Positions 1 to 7,771 of a stretch of DNA of 64,000 bases are shown piece after piece. Origin of the DNA: Phenylobacterium sp. RIFCSPHIGHO2_01_FULL_69_31 (GTDB lineage Bacteria; Pseudomonadota; Alphaproteobacteria; Caulobacterales; Caulobacteraceae); the NCBI RefSeq assembly GCF_001824475.1, contig NZ_MHXN01000028.1, forward strand, positions 111,569 through 175,568, written 5' to 3'. The stretch's first letter is position 1. Every line of letters starts with the position of its first letter. A program made the translations under genes and the position numbers. Below the pieces are notes generated by a model. It saw nothing but the letters and a program-made list of their open reading frames with translations, had not been told where the DNA came from and searched no databases.

Positions 1-412
1 GCGGCTGAGCGACCGCCTGCCGCAGTTCCCGGTGATCGTGCTGACCGGGGAGGCGGACGTGCCGACGGCGGTGGAGGCGCTCAAGAACGGGGCGTTGGAC
101 CTGATTGAAAAGCCGTATTCGGCCGAAACCATCGTGGCGGCCGTGCGTCAGGCGCTGACCCAGCTCGAAGTTCGCAGCGACTTGGACAGCCGCCGCAATG
201 AAGCGGCGGAGCGGCTGGCGGCGCTGTCGGCGCGCGAGCGCGAGGTCTTGGACGGCGTCGTCCGGGGCCTGTCGAACAAGGAGATCGCCCGCGAGCTCGG
301 CATCAGCCCCCGCACCGTCGAGGCCTACCGCGCCAACCTGATGATGAAGATGGGCGCCGACAGCCTGTCCGACCTGGTCCGGATGGCGATCGAGGCGAGC
401 GCGGGTCGCTAG
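1..412 (+). CDS. FixJ-family response regulator, C-terminal part (5' end outside window)
   Basis: Two-component response regulator that would bind DNA after phosphorylation by a sensor kinase. The frame is open from base 2, so the gene starts upstream of the window. What is visible is the end of the receiver domain (strand VIVLTGEAD, then the conserved EKPY lysine-proline turn) and a complete LuxR-type helix-turn-helix: LSAREREVLDGVVRGLSNKE followed by IARELGISPRTVEAYRANLM. This receiver-plus-HTH layout is that of FixJ/TodT-type regulators. It converges on a single-domain receiver gene and overlaps its stop by a few bases. Its kinase partner is probably upstream of the window (inference). The target genes cannot be named. 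Confidence 0.9.
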   Translation, partial: RLSDRLPQFPVIVLTGEADVPTAVEALKNGALDLIEKPYSAETIVAAVRQALTQLEVRSDLDSRRNEAAERLAALSAREREVLDGVVRGLSNKEIARELGISPRTVEAYRANLMMKMGADSLSDLVRMAIEASAGR

Positions 413-780
413 GCCGCGGCGTCCAGGGCCGCCTGCACCGCCTCGACCAGGAACTCCGGCGCAAACGGCTTCTCGATCACCGCCCGGGCCCCTTGGGCCA
501 GGGCCTCCTGGGCCAGGGTGCGGCTGGCGCGGGCGGTGACCACCAGCACGGGGATATGCATGTTCCGGGCGTTGAACGCCCGCAGCAGCTGCAGCCCGTT
601 CATCTCGGGCATCTGGATGTCGGTGATCACGCATCCCGCCAAGCCGCGCTCGGCCTGGGACAGGAACGCCTGCGCCGTGGCGTAGGTGGTGACGTCGAAG
701 CCGCGCGTCTCCAGCATGATGGCGAGCGAGTCGCGCACCGCCTCATCGTCGTCGATGACATGCACAGCCGGGGGCGCCAT
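409..780 (-). CDS. Single-domain response regulator (receiver only, FixJ-like)
   Basis: A 123-residue protein consisting of one CheY-like receiver. The acidic pocket is in VHVIDDDEAVRDSL (residues 7-20). The phospho-acceptor Asp is in CVITDIQMPEMNG (about residue 55), the switch Thr is in VLVVTARAS, and the Lys is in VIEKPFAP. No output domain follows, so it probably works as a phosphate sink or protein-interaction switch, as other stand-alone receivers do. It faces the FixJ-type gene tail to tail. Both have the KPF/KPY feature of FixJ receivers, so they may share a kinase (inference). Confidence 0.88.
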   Translation of the reverse strand: MAPPAVHVIDDDEAVRDSLAIMLETRGFDVTTYATAQAFLSQAERGLAGCVITDIQMPEMNGLQLLRAFNARNMHIPVLVVTARASRTLAQEALAQGARAVIEKPFAPEFLVEAVQAALDAAA

Positions 781-908
781 GGCGTCGCGATCGGCTTTCC
801 TGGCTGGGTGAACGCCGTTCAGGCGAGGGACCGGGATCGTGACGCCAAACGCCGGTCGCCGAAATCCCGGGCGGTCACCTACGGGATTCTACGGTAGCCG
901 CGGGCGGC

Positions 909-2489
909 TTATACGGCGCCGTCCTCGACGATCATCCTGGCCCCCTTCTCCGCGATCATCATCGTTGGCGAGTTGGTGTTTCCGGAGGTGATCGCGGGCA
1001 TCACGGAAGCATCGGCAATCCGCAGCCCCCCAATCCCGTGCGCTTTCAGGCGGGCGTCGACGACCGCGAGCGGGTCGGTGGCCAAGCCCATCCTCGCGGT
1101 TCCCGCCGGATGGAAGATCGTCGTGCCGAGCTGCCGCGCCGCCGCCAGGATCTCTTCGTCGCTTGTGGCCGCCGAACTCTGTCCCCGCTCCCGGGCCCCA
1201 TAGCGCCGCAGCGGCTGCTGGCCGGCGATCGTCCGCACGAGCCGCAGCGATTCCACCGCGACGCGTTGGTCCTCGAGCGTGGCGAGGTAGTTGGGCTGGA
1301 TCGCCGGGGCTGCCGCCGGGTCGGGATTGCGGGCATGGATGCCGCCCCGGCTGGTGGGCCGCAAGTTGCAGACGCTGATGGTGATGGCCGGGAAGGCGTG
1401 CAGCGGATCGCCGAACTTCTCCAGCGACAGCGGCTGGACGTGGAACTGCAGGTTCGGCGTCGCGTGCTCCGGCGAGGACCGGGCGAAGGCGCCCATCTGG
1501 GACGGCGCCATGGACATCGGCCCCTTGCGGAAGGCCGCGTACTCCAGCGCCATGAGCGGCCGCCGCCACCAGGACCTGTAGAGCGCGTTCATGGTGGGCA
1601 CGCCCGACACCTCGAAGATCGGCCGGATTTGCAGGTGGTCCTGGAGGTTCTCGCCGACGCCGGGCAGATGGCGGAGGGTTTCGATCCCCAGGCCGGCCAG
1701 CCGTGAGCCATCGCCGATGCCCGACAGTTCCAGCAGGTGCGGGGTTCCGACCGCGCCGCCCGCCAGCACGACCCCGTCGCGCGCCCGGGTCTCGAACGTC
1801 TCGCCGCCCCGCCGCCAGCGCACGCCGACCGCCCGACCGCCCTCGATCAGGACCTTCTCGACATGGGCAGCGGTCTCCAACCGCAGGTTCGGACGCCGAA
1901 GGGCAGGCTTCAGGAAGCCGGCCGCCGCGCTCCACCGCCGGCCTGCGCGCTGGTTCACCTGGAAATAGCCGCTGCCGGCGTTGTCGCCGGTGTTGAAGTC
2001 GACCACCCGCGCCACCCCAGCCATCTCGGCCGCCTCGGCGAAGGCGTCCAGCACCCGCCAGCGCATCCGCGGATGCTCCACCCGCCAGGCGCCGCCCTGG
2101 CGGTGGTGCTCGTTGGGCGGCGCGATGTGGTCTTCCTGGTCGAGGAACAGCGGCAGGACGTCGTCCCAGCCCCAACCCAACAGTCCTCGCTGCCGCCAGC
2201 CGTCGTAGTCCGCGGCCTGGCCGCGCATGTAGATCATGGCGTTGATGGCCGAGCAGCCGCCGATCACCTTGCCACGCGGATAGCGCAGGCTGCGCCCGTC
2301 CAGGCCCGGGATCGGATCGGTCTCGAACATCCAGTCCGCGCGCGGATTGCCGATCGAAAAGAGATAGCCGACGGGGATGTGGAACCAGATCCAGTCGTCC
2401 TTGCCCCCGGCCTCCAGCACCAGGACCCGGCGCGTGGGGTCTGCCGACAGCCGGTCGGCCAGCACGCAGCCGGCGGAACCGGCGCCCAC
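909..2489 (-). CDS. GMC-family FAD oxidoreductase (choline dehydrogenase-like)
   Basis: Flavoprotein of the glucose-methanol-choline family, oxidising an alcohol with FAD. The dinucleotide-binding motif GAGSAGCVLADRLS lies at the very N-terminus. GMC signature 1 is in YPRGKVIGGCSAINAMIYMR and signature 2 in GAVGTPHLLELSGIG. The C-terminal catalytic region contains HPAGTARMG and SGNTNSPTMM. About 526 residues is slightly short for the family. The only ordinary start in frame is GTG at 2489, which would cut off the first beta-strand (DVIVV). The frame stays open upstream and a GAGGAG ribosome site precedes a CTG at 2520-2522, so the true start may be non-canonical. An AraC regulator is transcribed divergently and may control it. 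The substrate is unknown. Confidence 0.88.
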   Translation of the reverse strand: MGAGSAGCVLADRLSADPTRRVLVLEAGGKDDWIWFHIPVGYLFSIGNPRADWMFETDPIPGLDGRSLRYPRGKVIGGCSAINAMIYMRGQAADYDGWRQRGLLGWGWDDVLPLFLDQEDHIAPPNEHHRQGGAWRVEHPRMRWRVLDAFAEAAEMAGVARVVDFNTGDNAGSGYFQVNQRAGRRWSAAAGFLKPALRRPNLRLETAAHVEKVLIEGGRAVGVRWRRGGETFETRARDGVVLAGGAVGTPHLLELSGIGDGSRLAGLGIETLRHLPGVGENLQDHLQIRPIFEVSGVPTMNALYRSWWRRPLMALEYAAFRKGPMSMAPSQMGAFARSSPEHATPNLQFHVQPLSLEKFGDPLHAFPAITISVCNLRPTSRGGIHARNPDPAAAPAIQPNYLATLEDQRVAVESLRLVRTIAGQQPLRRYGARERGQSSAATSDEEILAAARQLGTTIFHPAGTARMGLATDPLAVVDARLKAHGIGGLRIADASVMPAITSGNTNSPTMMIAEKGARMIVEDGAV

Positions 2490-2607
2490 TACGATGACGT
2501 CGGCGGAGGTGGAGATGGCCAGGGCCCGGCTCCTCGTTCGGTTGGCTTGGCGGGCGTTCTAGCGGAGGTCGCGCCGGGCGCCCATCTAGGGGCGCCGGAG
2601 AGCTTCA

Positions 2608-3468
2608 GTGTCAGTCGCCGAGATCGTTCCCTTCGCCCGTGCGCCACGCGCCGGGCGCGACGCCCAGGGCGCCCATCCCATCCTCACCGTCCGCGCCGGC
2701 GCCGTCAGGGTTCGACACCAGGCCGCAATGTCGTTCGACCTGTCCTACGCGGGCGACCGGCCGATGCTGCTCTACGTCTTCCAGGCGCCGAGGTCGGCGG
2801 CGGAACAGGGGTGCCGGCCGGGCGCCTTCGCCCTGCTGAAGCCCGGCACGTCGCTGGAGATCCATCATCCCGAGCCTATGGAGGTGCTGGCCGTCGCCTA
2901 CGATGGCGATCGGGACCTCGTACTGGGGGACCTGGAGGATGCTCCACCCGGCGCGAGCGACCCCGGCGTCCGCCTGCTGGCCCAGGAGATCCGCCGGGTC
3001 CTGCGCGAAGAGGACGCTTCGGACCCCCGCTATGTAGAGACCCTTGCCGAGAGTCTGCTAGTGCGAGCGGCCGCCGTCGCGGCCTCGCCCCAGTCCGCCG
3101 CCGCCACCCGCGCGCTGACGCCGCACAAGCTGCGGCGCCTGACCGCCTTCATCGACGCCAACCTGGATCGACCGCTGCAGGTGGCGGAACTTGCGGCGGT
3201 GGTCGGTCTCAGCCGCGCCCATTTCACGCGCGCGTTCCAGAGCGCGGTCGGCCAGACGCCCCATCGCTTCGTGCTCTCCCGCCGCCTGGAGGAGGTTCGA
3301 TCGGCGCTGGAGGCGACCGCGGACGATCTGTCGCCCCTCGCCGTCCGCTACGGCTTCTCCAGCCACGCGCACATGTCGTCGGCCTTCCGCGCCGCCTATG
3401 GCGCGACGCCGTCCAGCTATCGGCGCGGCCTGGCAGCCAGCAGACCCCGGGCGCTGCCCGCCTCCTGA
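2608..3468 (+). CDS. AraC-family transcriptional regulator
   Basis: A 286-residue regulator starting at GTG. The C-terminal third (about residues 172-275) has the double helix-turn-helix of AraC/XylS proteins: PLQVAELAAVVGLSRAHFTR, then TPHRFVLSRRLEEVRSAL, then the second HTH LSPLAVRYGFSSHAHMSSAF ending in the typical GATPSSYRR. The N-terminal half is a poorly conserved sensor region without a clear cupin motif. It is divergent from the GMC oxidoreductase with about 85-120 bases between them, which makes that enzyme the likeliest target (inference). A perfect inverted repeat, CCGGAGC-GT-GCTCCGG (3482-3497), lies just after the stop and may end transcription. Confidence 0.9.
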   Translation: MSVAEIVPFARAPRAGRDAQGAHPILTVRAGAVRVRHQAAMSFDLSYAGDRPMLLYVFQAPRSAAEQGCRPGAFALLKPGTSLEIHHPEPMEVLAVAYDGDRDLVLGDLEDAPPGASDPGVRLLAQEIRRVLREEDASDPRYVETLAESLLVRAAAVAASPQSAAATRALTPHKLRRLTAFIDANLDRPLQVAELAAVVGLSRAHFTRAFQSAVGQTPHRFVLSRRLEEVRSALEATADDLSPLAVRYGFSSHAHMSSAFRAAYGATPSSYRRGLAASRPRALPAS

Positions 3469-3589
3469 AACGCCGACGCGCCCGGAGCGTGCTCCGGACG
3501 CTGGCGTGCTGAATCCGATGAAGGCTCCGACGCCCCGCCCGGGTGGGGGAAGGGCGAGGCGCCGGAGCGGGCCTCAGGCTGGGGGAGCG

Positions 3590-4156
3590 CTAGAGGCCGA
3601 GCTTGTAGCGGAAACCCACGGTCACCGCGTTGGTGTGATAGTCGCCGTCGAAACGGGTCGGGCCAGCGCCGGCCTTCACGTCCGTCACCGCCAGGTAGCG
3701 GTAGGCGATCTCGCCGGTGAGGCGGTCGCTGAACGGATGGGCCACGCCGGCCTTCAACTGATAAGCGAAACCGGTGTCGTCCTCGCCGCGCGACTTGACC
3801 TGCGCCAGGCCGATGCCGGCGCCGACGAACGGCTGCCACGCGCCGCCGCGGTTGAAATCGTAGTAGCCGTTGACGAAGCCGCCGACGGTGGAGGTCTTGC
3901 CGGGAACGGAGCCCTTGTTGTCGGCGCTGAGATAGGCGATCTCGGCCTCGGCCCGCAGGTTGTTGGCGAATTCGCGCCCGACGGCGCCGCTCACGGCCCA
4001 GCCGGTGTCGCCCTTGCGGTCAGGCGTGGCGTCGAGACGGCTCTCGAAGGTCGCGCCGGCGTTACCCTGGACATACCAGTTGGCGTCCTGCGCCGAAGCG
4101 GCGCCGGCGGCGAAGGTGGTCGCGACGGCCACAGCCGCCAGAGTGAGAGACTTCAT
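3590..4156 (-). CDS. Small outer-membrane beta-barrel protein (OmpA/opacity-like)
   Basis: A 188-residue outer-membrane protein. The signal peptide is MKSLTLAAVAVATTFAAGAASA, with cleavage after ASA. The mature part is made of alternating amphipathic strands rich in Y, F and G (GNAGATFESRLD, FVNGYYDFNRG, FVGAGIGLAQVK). It ends in VGFRYKLGL, close to the C-terminal aromatic pattern of porin-like barrels. This matches the outer-membrane beta-barrel family of eight-stranded proteins. The chosen ATG has a GGAAGGAGAA ribosome site just upstream. It stands alone, divergent from the sigma-factor gene. A role in envelope integrity or as an adhesin-like barrel cannot be resolved from sequence. Confidence 0.85.
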   Translation of the reverse strand: MKSLTLAAVAVATTFAAGAASAQDANWYVQGNAGATFESRLDATPDRKGDTGWAVSGAVGREFANNLRAEAEIAYLSADNKGSVPGKTSTVGGFVNGYYDFNRGGAWQPFVGAGIGLAQVKSRGEDDTGFAYQLKAGVAHPFSDRLTGEIAYRYLAVTDVKAGAGPTRFDGDYHTNAVTVGFRYKLGL

Positions 4157-4408
4157 GTGGTTTTCTCCTTCCCCGGTTCGCCCGGGATTGACGGGAAGGA
4201 GTTGGGGCCGCCGGGGCTGGGTCGCTTCCACGCAACGCGCGCACTTTCAAAGCTGTGCGGAAAAGCGCTGCGCGGGCGTCGGCCCCGCCCGCGATCGCGC
4301 GCCGTGCCTTCGATTTCAGGTGAAACAGCTTGGCTAATCCCCCATCTTTCGCCATGCCGCGGGAAGAGAGACGCGCGTTCAGCCCGCGATAATTGAGGAG
4401 GAGATCCC

Positions 4409-4954
4409 TTGGCGCCTTCCGGGCCGTCCAGGAAAGCTGCGGACGACGGCGCGCTGGTCCAGGCCTTCTTCGAGAAGCGCGAGAGCCTTCTGCTGTTCCT
4501 CGCCTCGCGAACGCGCTGCATGGCCACCGCCGAAGACCTGATCCAGGATCTCTACCTGAAGCTCGCCGCCATGGACGCCGGGACCGACGTTCGCGCCCCC
4601 TCGGCCCTGCTCTATCGCATGGCCGCCAACCTCATGATCGACCATGTGCGTAGCACCCAGCGCTCGTCGCGGCGCGCCGGCCAATGGCGGATGGAGACGC
4701 GCGCCCTGCTCTCGGGCGAGGACATCGTGGACGAACCTGCCGCGGACGAGGTCGTGGTCGCCAAGGAACGGGTCCGCCAGCTGGCCGAGGCCGTGGCCGC
4801 CCTGCCGCCGCAGATGGGTCGGGCGTTCCGGCTCCATAAGCTCGAGGGGATGAGCCAGGCTGAGACCGCCCAGGCGATGGGCGTTTCGGTCAAGATGATC
4901 GAGCAGCATATCCAGGCGGCGATCCGCAACCTCTCGCAAAGGCTGCGGACATGA
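4409..4954 (+). CDS. ECF RNA polymerase sigma factor, FecI-like
   Basis: A 181-residue extracytoplasmic-function sigma factor. Region 2 is in AEDLIQDLYLKLAAMD to LLYRMAANLMIDHVRS. Region 4 is in LPPQMGRAFRLHKLEGMSQA and TAQAMGVSVKMIEQHIQAA. The start is TTG at 4409, supported by a strong GAGGAGGAG ribosome site and by the absence of any upstream ATG in frame. It is followed by a fecR-type anti-sigma gene. FecI/FecR pairs normally drive TonB-dependent receptor genes in response to a ligand in the outer membrane. Here no receptor follows in the window. See the two matching promoter-like sites at 4961 and 6089. Confidence 0.9.
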   Translation: MAPSGPSRKAADDGALVQAFFEKRESLLLFLASRTRCMATAEDLIQDLYLKLAAMDAGTDVRAPSALLYRMAANLMIDHVRSTQRSSRRAGQWRMETRALLSGEDIVDEPAADEVVVAKERVRQLAEAVAALPPQMGRAFRLHKLEGMSQAETAQAMGVSVKMIEQHIQAAIRNLSQRLRT

Positions 4955-4960
4955 CCGGCA

Positions 4961-5007
4961 GAGAATTTTCCGGCACGCCTAGGGGCGCGGCCGAGCGGCG
5001 CCGTCTC
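4961..5007 (+). promoter_or_regulatory. Putative FecI-type ECF promoter upstream of fecR
   Basis: Between the sigma gene and fecR lie GAGAATTTT (4961-4969), CCTAGGG (4978-4984) and CGTCTC (5002-5007). CCTAGGG and CGTCTC are separated by exactly 17 bases. The same three blocks recur after fecR (6089-6138) with the same 17-base spacing. That pairing, next to an ECF sigma gene, suggests -35 and -10 elements read by this sigma factor (inference). Confidence 0.55.
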
Positions 5008-5030
5008 ATCGGCTGTCCAGCGCCGTTCGC

Positions 5031-6032
5031 GTGGATTTGATGGACGGGCCGATGAGCAGCATGGCGACGCAGGAGGAACGGGCGATGGCCGATGCCGCCG
5101 CTTGGCTCGCGCGCCTGCAACGCGCCGACGTCAGCGAGCGCGACGGCCTCGAGTTCGAGGCCTGGCTCGCCGCCGCGCCAGCCCACAAGACGGCCTACCG
5201 GCGGACGCTGGCGATGTGGCACGAGTTCGAGAGCTGCACCGACGAGGTCCTGACCGAACTGACGACCCAGGCGCGTCACGAAACGCTCCGGCGGACGCCG
5301 ACCCGGCGCGGATGGATGGTTGGGGCCGGCGGCGCGGCCCTAGCCGCGGCTCTCGCCGTGGCTGTCGTGCCGGGCCTCGTGACCGAACCCGCCGCCCAGA
5401 CCTTCGCCACCGGCAAGGGCGAACGGCGCAAGATCACGCTCGCCGACGGTTCGATGATCGATCTCAACGCCGAGACGAGCCTCAGCGTGCGGCTGACCCG
5501 ATCGGCGCGCGAGGTGACCCTCGCGGACGGCCAAGCCATCTTCGACGTGACCCACGATCCCGCACGGCCGTTCACCGTGGCGGCTGCGGGCCGTATCGTC
5601 CGCGTCGTCGGCACCCGGTTCGACGTCCGCAGCCGGCAGGGCGAGCTGGCCGTCACCGTGGCGGGTGGCAAGGTCCGGGTGGCTCCGGCGACCTCGACGG
5701 CGCCGGGTCGCGCCTTCCTGCTCACACCGGGGCAGCGGCTCGAGGTGGACCGCGCCGGCGTGGAACAGCTGAAGGCCGTCGATCCCGAGGAAACCCTGGG
5801 CTGGCGCATCGGCCGTCTCGTCTATCGGGGCGAACCCCTGGCGAACGTCGTCGCCGACCTAAACCGCCAGTTCGAGCACCAGATCGAGATCTCGGACCCC
5901 GAGCTGGGCAAGATGCCCATCACCGGGGTCATCGTCGTCGACGATCAGGCGGCGGTCATGGCGCGCCTGACCTTGATGCTGCCCATAAGATCGGTGCCGT
6001 CCCAGCGGGGCCTGCTGCTTCTTCGCAAGTAA
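5031..6032 (+). CDS. FecR-family anti-sigma/sigma-regulator protein
   Basis: Inner-membrane regulator that holds or activates the preceding FecI-type sigma factor. The N-terminal DUF4880 region (about residues 12-70: ADAAAWLARLQRADVSERDG, then FEAWLAAAPAHKTAYRR) is cytoplasmic. One membrane segment follows at about residues 96-120 (MVGAGGAALAAALAVAVVPG). The FecR domain is periplasmic (about 130-225), with GERRKITLADGSMIDLN, AIFDVTHDPARPFTV and VVGTRFDVR. The C-terminal part (TLGWRIGRLVYRGEPLANVV) is the STN-like region that contacts the signalling domain of a TonB receptor. The length of 333 residues is normal. The start could be GTG 5031 or ATG 5040. The partner receptor is missing from the window. 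Confidence 0.9.
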   Translation: MDLMDGPMSSMATQEERAMADAAAWLARLQRADVSERDGLEFEAWLAAAPAHKTAYRRTLAMWHEFESCTDEVLTELTTQARHETLRRTPTRRGWMVGAGGAALAAALAVAVVPGLVTEPAAQTFATGKGERRKITLADGSMIDLNAETSLSVRLTRSAREVTLADGQAIFDVTHDPARPFTVAAAGRIVRVVGTRFDVRSRQGELAVTVAGGKVRVAPATSTAPGRAFLLTPGQRLEVDRAGVEQLKAVDPEETLGWRIGRLVYRGEPLANVVADLNRQFEHQIEISDPELGKMPITGVIVVDDQAAVMARLTLMLPIRSVPSQRGLLLLRK

Positions 6033-6088
6033 GGTCAGGGGCTCAAGGGGACGCTGAGCGTCGCCGAGCCCATGCTTTCACCCGCGAT

Positions 6089-6138
6089 GAGAATTTTTTT
6101 AGGGTCGACCTAGGGATGGTGGCGCGGCGTGACGTCTC
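6089..6138 (+). promoter_or_regulatory. Second FecI-type ECF promoter-like site, downstream of fecR
   Basis: GAGAATTTT with three more T (6089-6100), CCTAGGG (6109-6115) and CGTCTC (6133-6138) repeat the blocks found before fecR. The 17-base gap between the last two is identical. In complete FecI/FecR loci the receptor gene follows at this place. Here no receptor or other convincing gene follows for about 500 bases. Confidence 0.5.
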
Positions 6139-6663
6139 CCCCGCGACCTACGGCTTTCTGGAGAAGCAAGGTCGGAAAATCGCGCCGTGACCCGGCGCAA
6201 CAGTCAGATGCGGCGCGCGTTCCGAGCCCACGGTCGCGCCGGGTAAGACTGAGCGCGGCCCTGGCGGGAGAGCGTCCAGGGCCGCGCCTCTCCATGCGTC
6301 ACAATGTGGATTTGGCCGGAACAGCCAAGGATGTTAACGTGTCCTTGTTGTCGCGGCCGGCTCGGGCCGCGCGCAAAGGCGCGTGCTGGTTCTCCAGTCC
6401 GGTTTCGCGCACGAGACCACCGCCCCGGCCTGAGGACGTCACACCTCGGTCGGGGCTTCTTGTTTCTGCTCCCAAGGGTGACGTCGAGCGGCTCACGCCC
6501 CTTCCGACGATCGGCAGAATGACGCCCCTGCCGATGCGATGAGCCCAGTTGTGTAGGTCACAGGCGCTCCGCTGAAGGATCTCTCTGGCGTCCGGATGCG
6601 CGTGCGCCAATCTCGCGCGTCAGTGCGACAGCGACGGAAGACCTCGGTTCACAAGGAACGAGA
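6139..6663 (+). other. Gene-free stretch with hairpin; possible untranslated transcript or relic of a lost receptor gene
   Basis: About 525 bases with no open frame that looks like a protein. The frames present are arginine/proline-rich composition artefacts. It contains a perfect 12-bp inverted repeat, GCGCGGCCCTGG (6253-6264) with CCAGGGCCGCGC (6276-6287), and an intrinsic terminator at 6422-6467. Read from the ECF-like promoter at 6089-6138, a transcript of about 320 bases would end at that terminator. Whether it is a small RNA or a leftover leader is unknown. From 6468 to the tRNA nothing is recognisable. Confidence 0.4.
6422..6467 (+). terminator. Intrinsic terminator
   Basis: GCCCCGGCC is paired with GGTCGGGGC around further pairs (CTGAGG with CCTCGG, one bulge) and an eight-base loop. 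It is followed on the plus strand by TTCTTGTTTCTG. The U-rich tail points to termination of plus-strand transcription. Confidence 0.6.
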
Positions 6664-6753
6664 TGGCGGTGAGAGAGGGATTCGAACCCTCGATAGAGTT
6701 TCCCCTATACACGCGTTCCAGGCGTGCGCCTTCAACCACTCGGCCACCTCACC
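6664..6753 (-). tRNA. tRNA-Ser (anticodon GGA)
   Basis: Read on the minus strand, the acceptor stem starts GGTGAGG and pairs with the 3' strand TCTCACC. The D-arm is GGCCGAGTGG and the anticodon loop is CTGGAAC, giving GGA. The long variable arm is typical of tRNA-Ser, and the T-arm is GGTTCGAATCC. The discriminator G is followed by an encoded CCA. It reads UCC/UCU codons. Confidence 0.96.
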
Positions 6754-6802
6754 ACACGCCGCGCGGGGGAGTGGGGCCCCGGCGGAAGGCGGGCATATAC
6801 CG

Positions 6803-7771
6803 TCAGGAGGTCTTCCGGGGCAAGCGGCGGTTCATCGCCTGTCGCAGGCGGGCCGGATCGAACAGCGACAGGCCCTGGGCCACGACCAGGCGGGCTTCGA
6901 GCCGCCGGGAGTCGGCGCGCCAGCGGGCGAGGCCGCGGGCAGCGTCAGGGCGGCCCCCGCGGACTGCCGCCTGGAGGTCCCGGAGCGTCCGGTCGGCCCC
7001 GCGCAAACGGGCGATCTCGGCGGGCTGGCCGACATAGCGCTCGTCGATCAGGAACAGCCGGGCGCGCGCGGCGGCGATCATCAGCACGGCGGTCGGTCGG
7101 TCGCCCGCGGCAAGCGCGGCTTCGGCGCTGGCCACCGCGCGGCGGGCGTCGTCCAGCAGCCGGCCGGGGGACATGGGCTCGCTGGGCGTGGCCGGGCAGG
7201 CCGCCGGATCCAGCGCCTGGACATAGTCGGCTAAGCCCTGCAGCACAGCGCCGGGCGGCTCGCGGCCGTCGAACTCCTCGACCACGAGCCCCCGGATGAA
7301 GGCCGGCAGGTCGCCGGCTGTGATCTTCAGCGCCGAGCGTGGGCCCGAAAGGTCAGGGATGGGCCTGGGGTCGTGGACGCCGTTCCCGCGGCGGCTGGAG
7401 AACAGGGAAAGGGTCACATCGGCGGTGCCGGGCTCGCCCGAGGCGCCGGGGAACTGGAAGTCGGGATTGTCGCGGCCGGCGCGGTGGCAGCTCTCGCACG
7501 ACAGGCCGGCGCGCGCCGCCTGACCGCCCAGCAGCAGCGGCGTACGGAACGCCGCGCGGCCGATTTCCACCGACCGCGCCGAGGCCGGGTCGGTCGGGAC
7601 CTTCAGGCATTCGGTCGGCTGGGTGGCGAAGACACGCACAGGGTCGGTCGTCGGCGGAACCCACGACAGGGCCTGCAGCGGTGGGCGGGAATCGGCGGCC
7701 AGCGCCGTCGCCGCGCCGGTGAATGCGATCGCGAGCCCTAGAGCCCGGGCTCGCCGCCGGCGTCGATCCAA
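6803..7771 (-). CDS. Periplasmic mono-heme cytochrome c-type protein
   Basis: A 322-residue exported protein with one heme-binding motif, CESCH (about residues 84-88, in [16 protein letters not shown]). The N-terminus [19 protein letters not shown], followed by AATALAA, is a textbook signal peptide. Reaching it requires a TTG start at 7769-7771, inside the end of the upstream TPR gene, so the two genes overlap by 34 bases. The stretch after the heme ([20 protein letters not shown]) recalls di-heme peroxidase/MauG-like proteins, but a second CxxCH is absent. The C-terminal half is alanine/arginine-rich and helical, without a recognised domain. It is probably an electron-transfer or sensor protein working with the TPR lipoprotein-like partner (inference). 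Confidence 0.75.
   Translation of the reverse strand: MDRRRRRARALGLAIAFTGAATALAADSRPPLQALSWVPPTTDPVRVFATQPTECLKVPTDPASARSVEIGRAAFRTPLLLGGQAARAGLSCESCHRAGRDNPDFQFPGASGEPGTADVTLSLFSSRRGNGVHDPRPIPDLSGPRSALKITAGDLPAFIRGLVVEEFDGREPPGAVLQGLADYVQALDPAACPATPSEPMSPGRLLDDARRAVASAEAALAAGDRPTAVLMIAAARARLFLIDERYVGQPAEIARLRGADRTLRDLQAAVRGGRPDAARGLARWRADSRRLEARLVVAQGLSLFDPARLRQAMNRRLPRKTS

Noticed and set aside
1737..3512. A plus-strand open frame of about 590 codons
   Set aside because: It runs antisense to the GMC oxidoreductase and then out of frame over the AraC gene, both of which are well supported.
6129..6542. Possible 137-residue protein after fecR
   Set aside because: Arginine/proline-rich, low-complexity translation without motif or ribosome site. 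It begins before the expected transcription start of the ECF-like promoter and runs through the hairpin and terminator.
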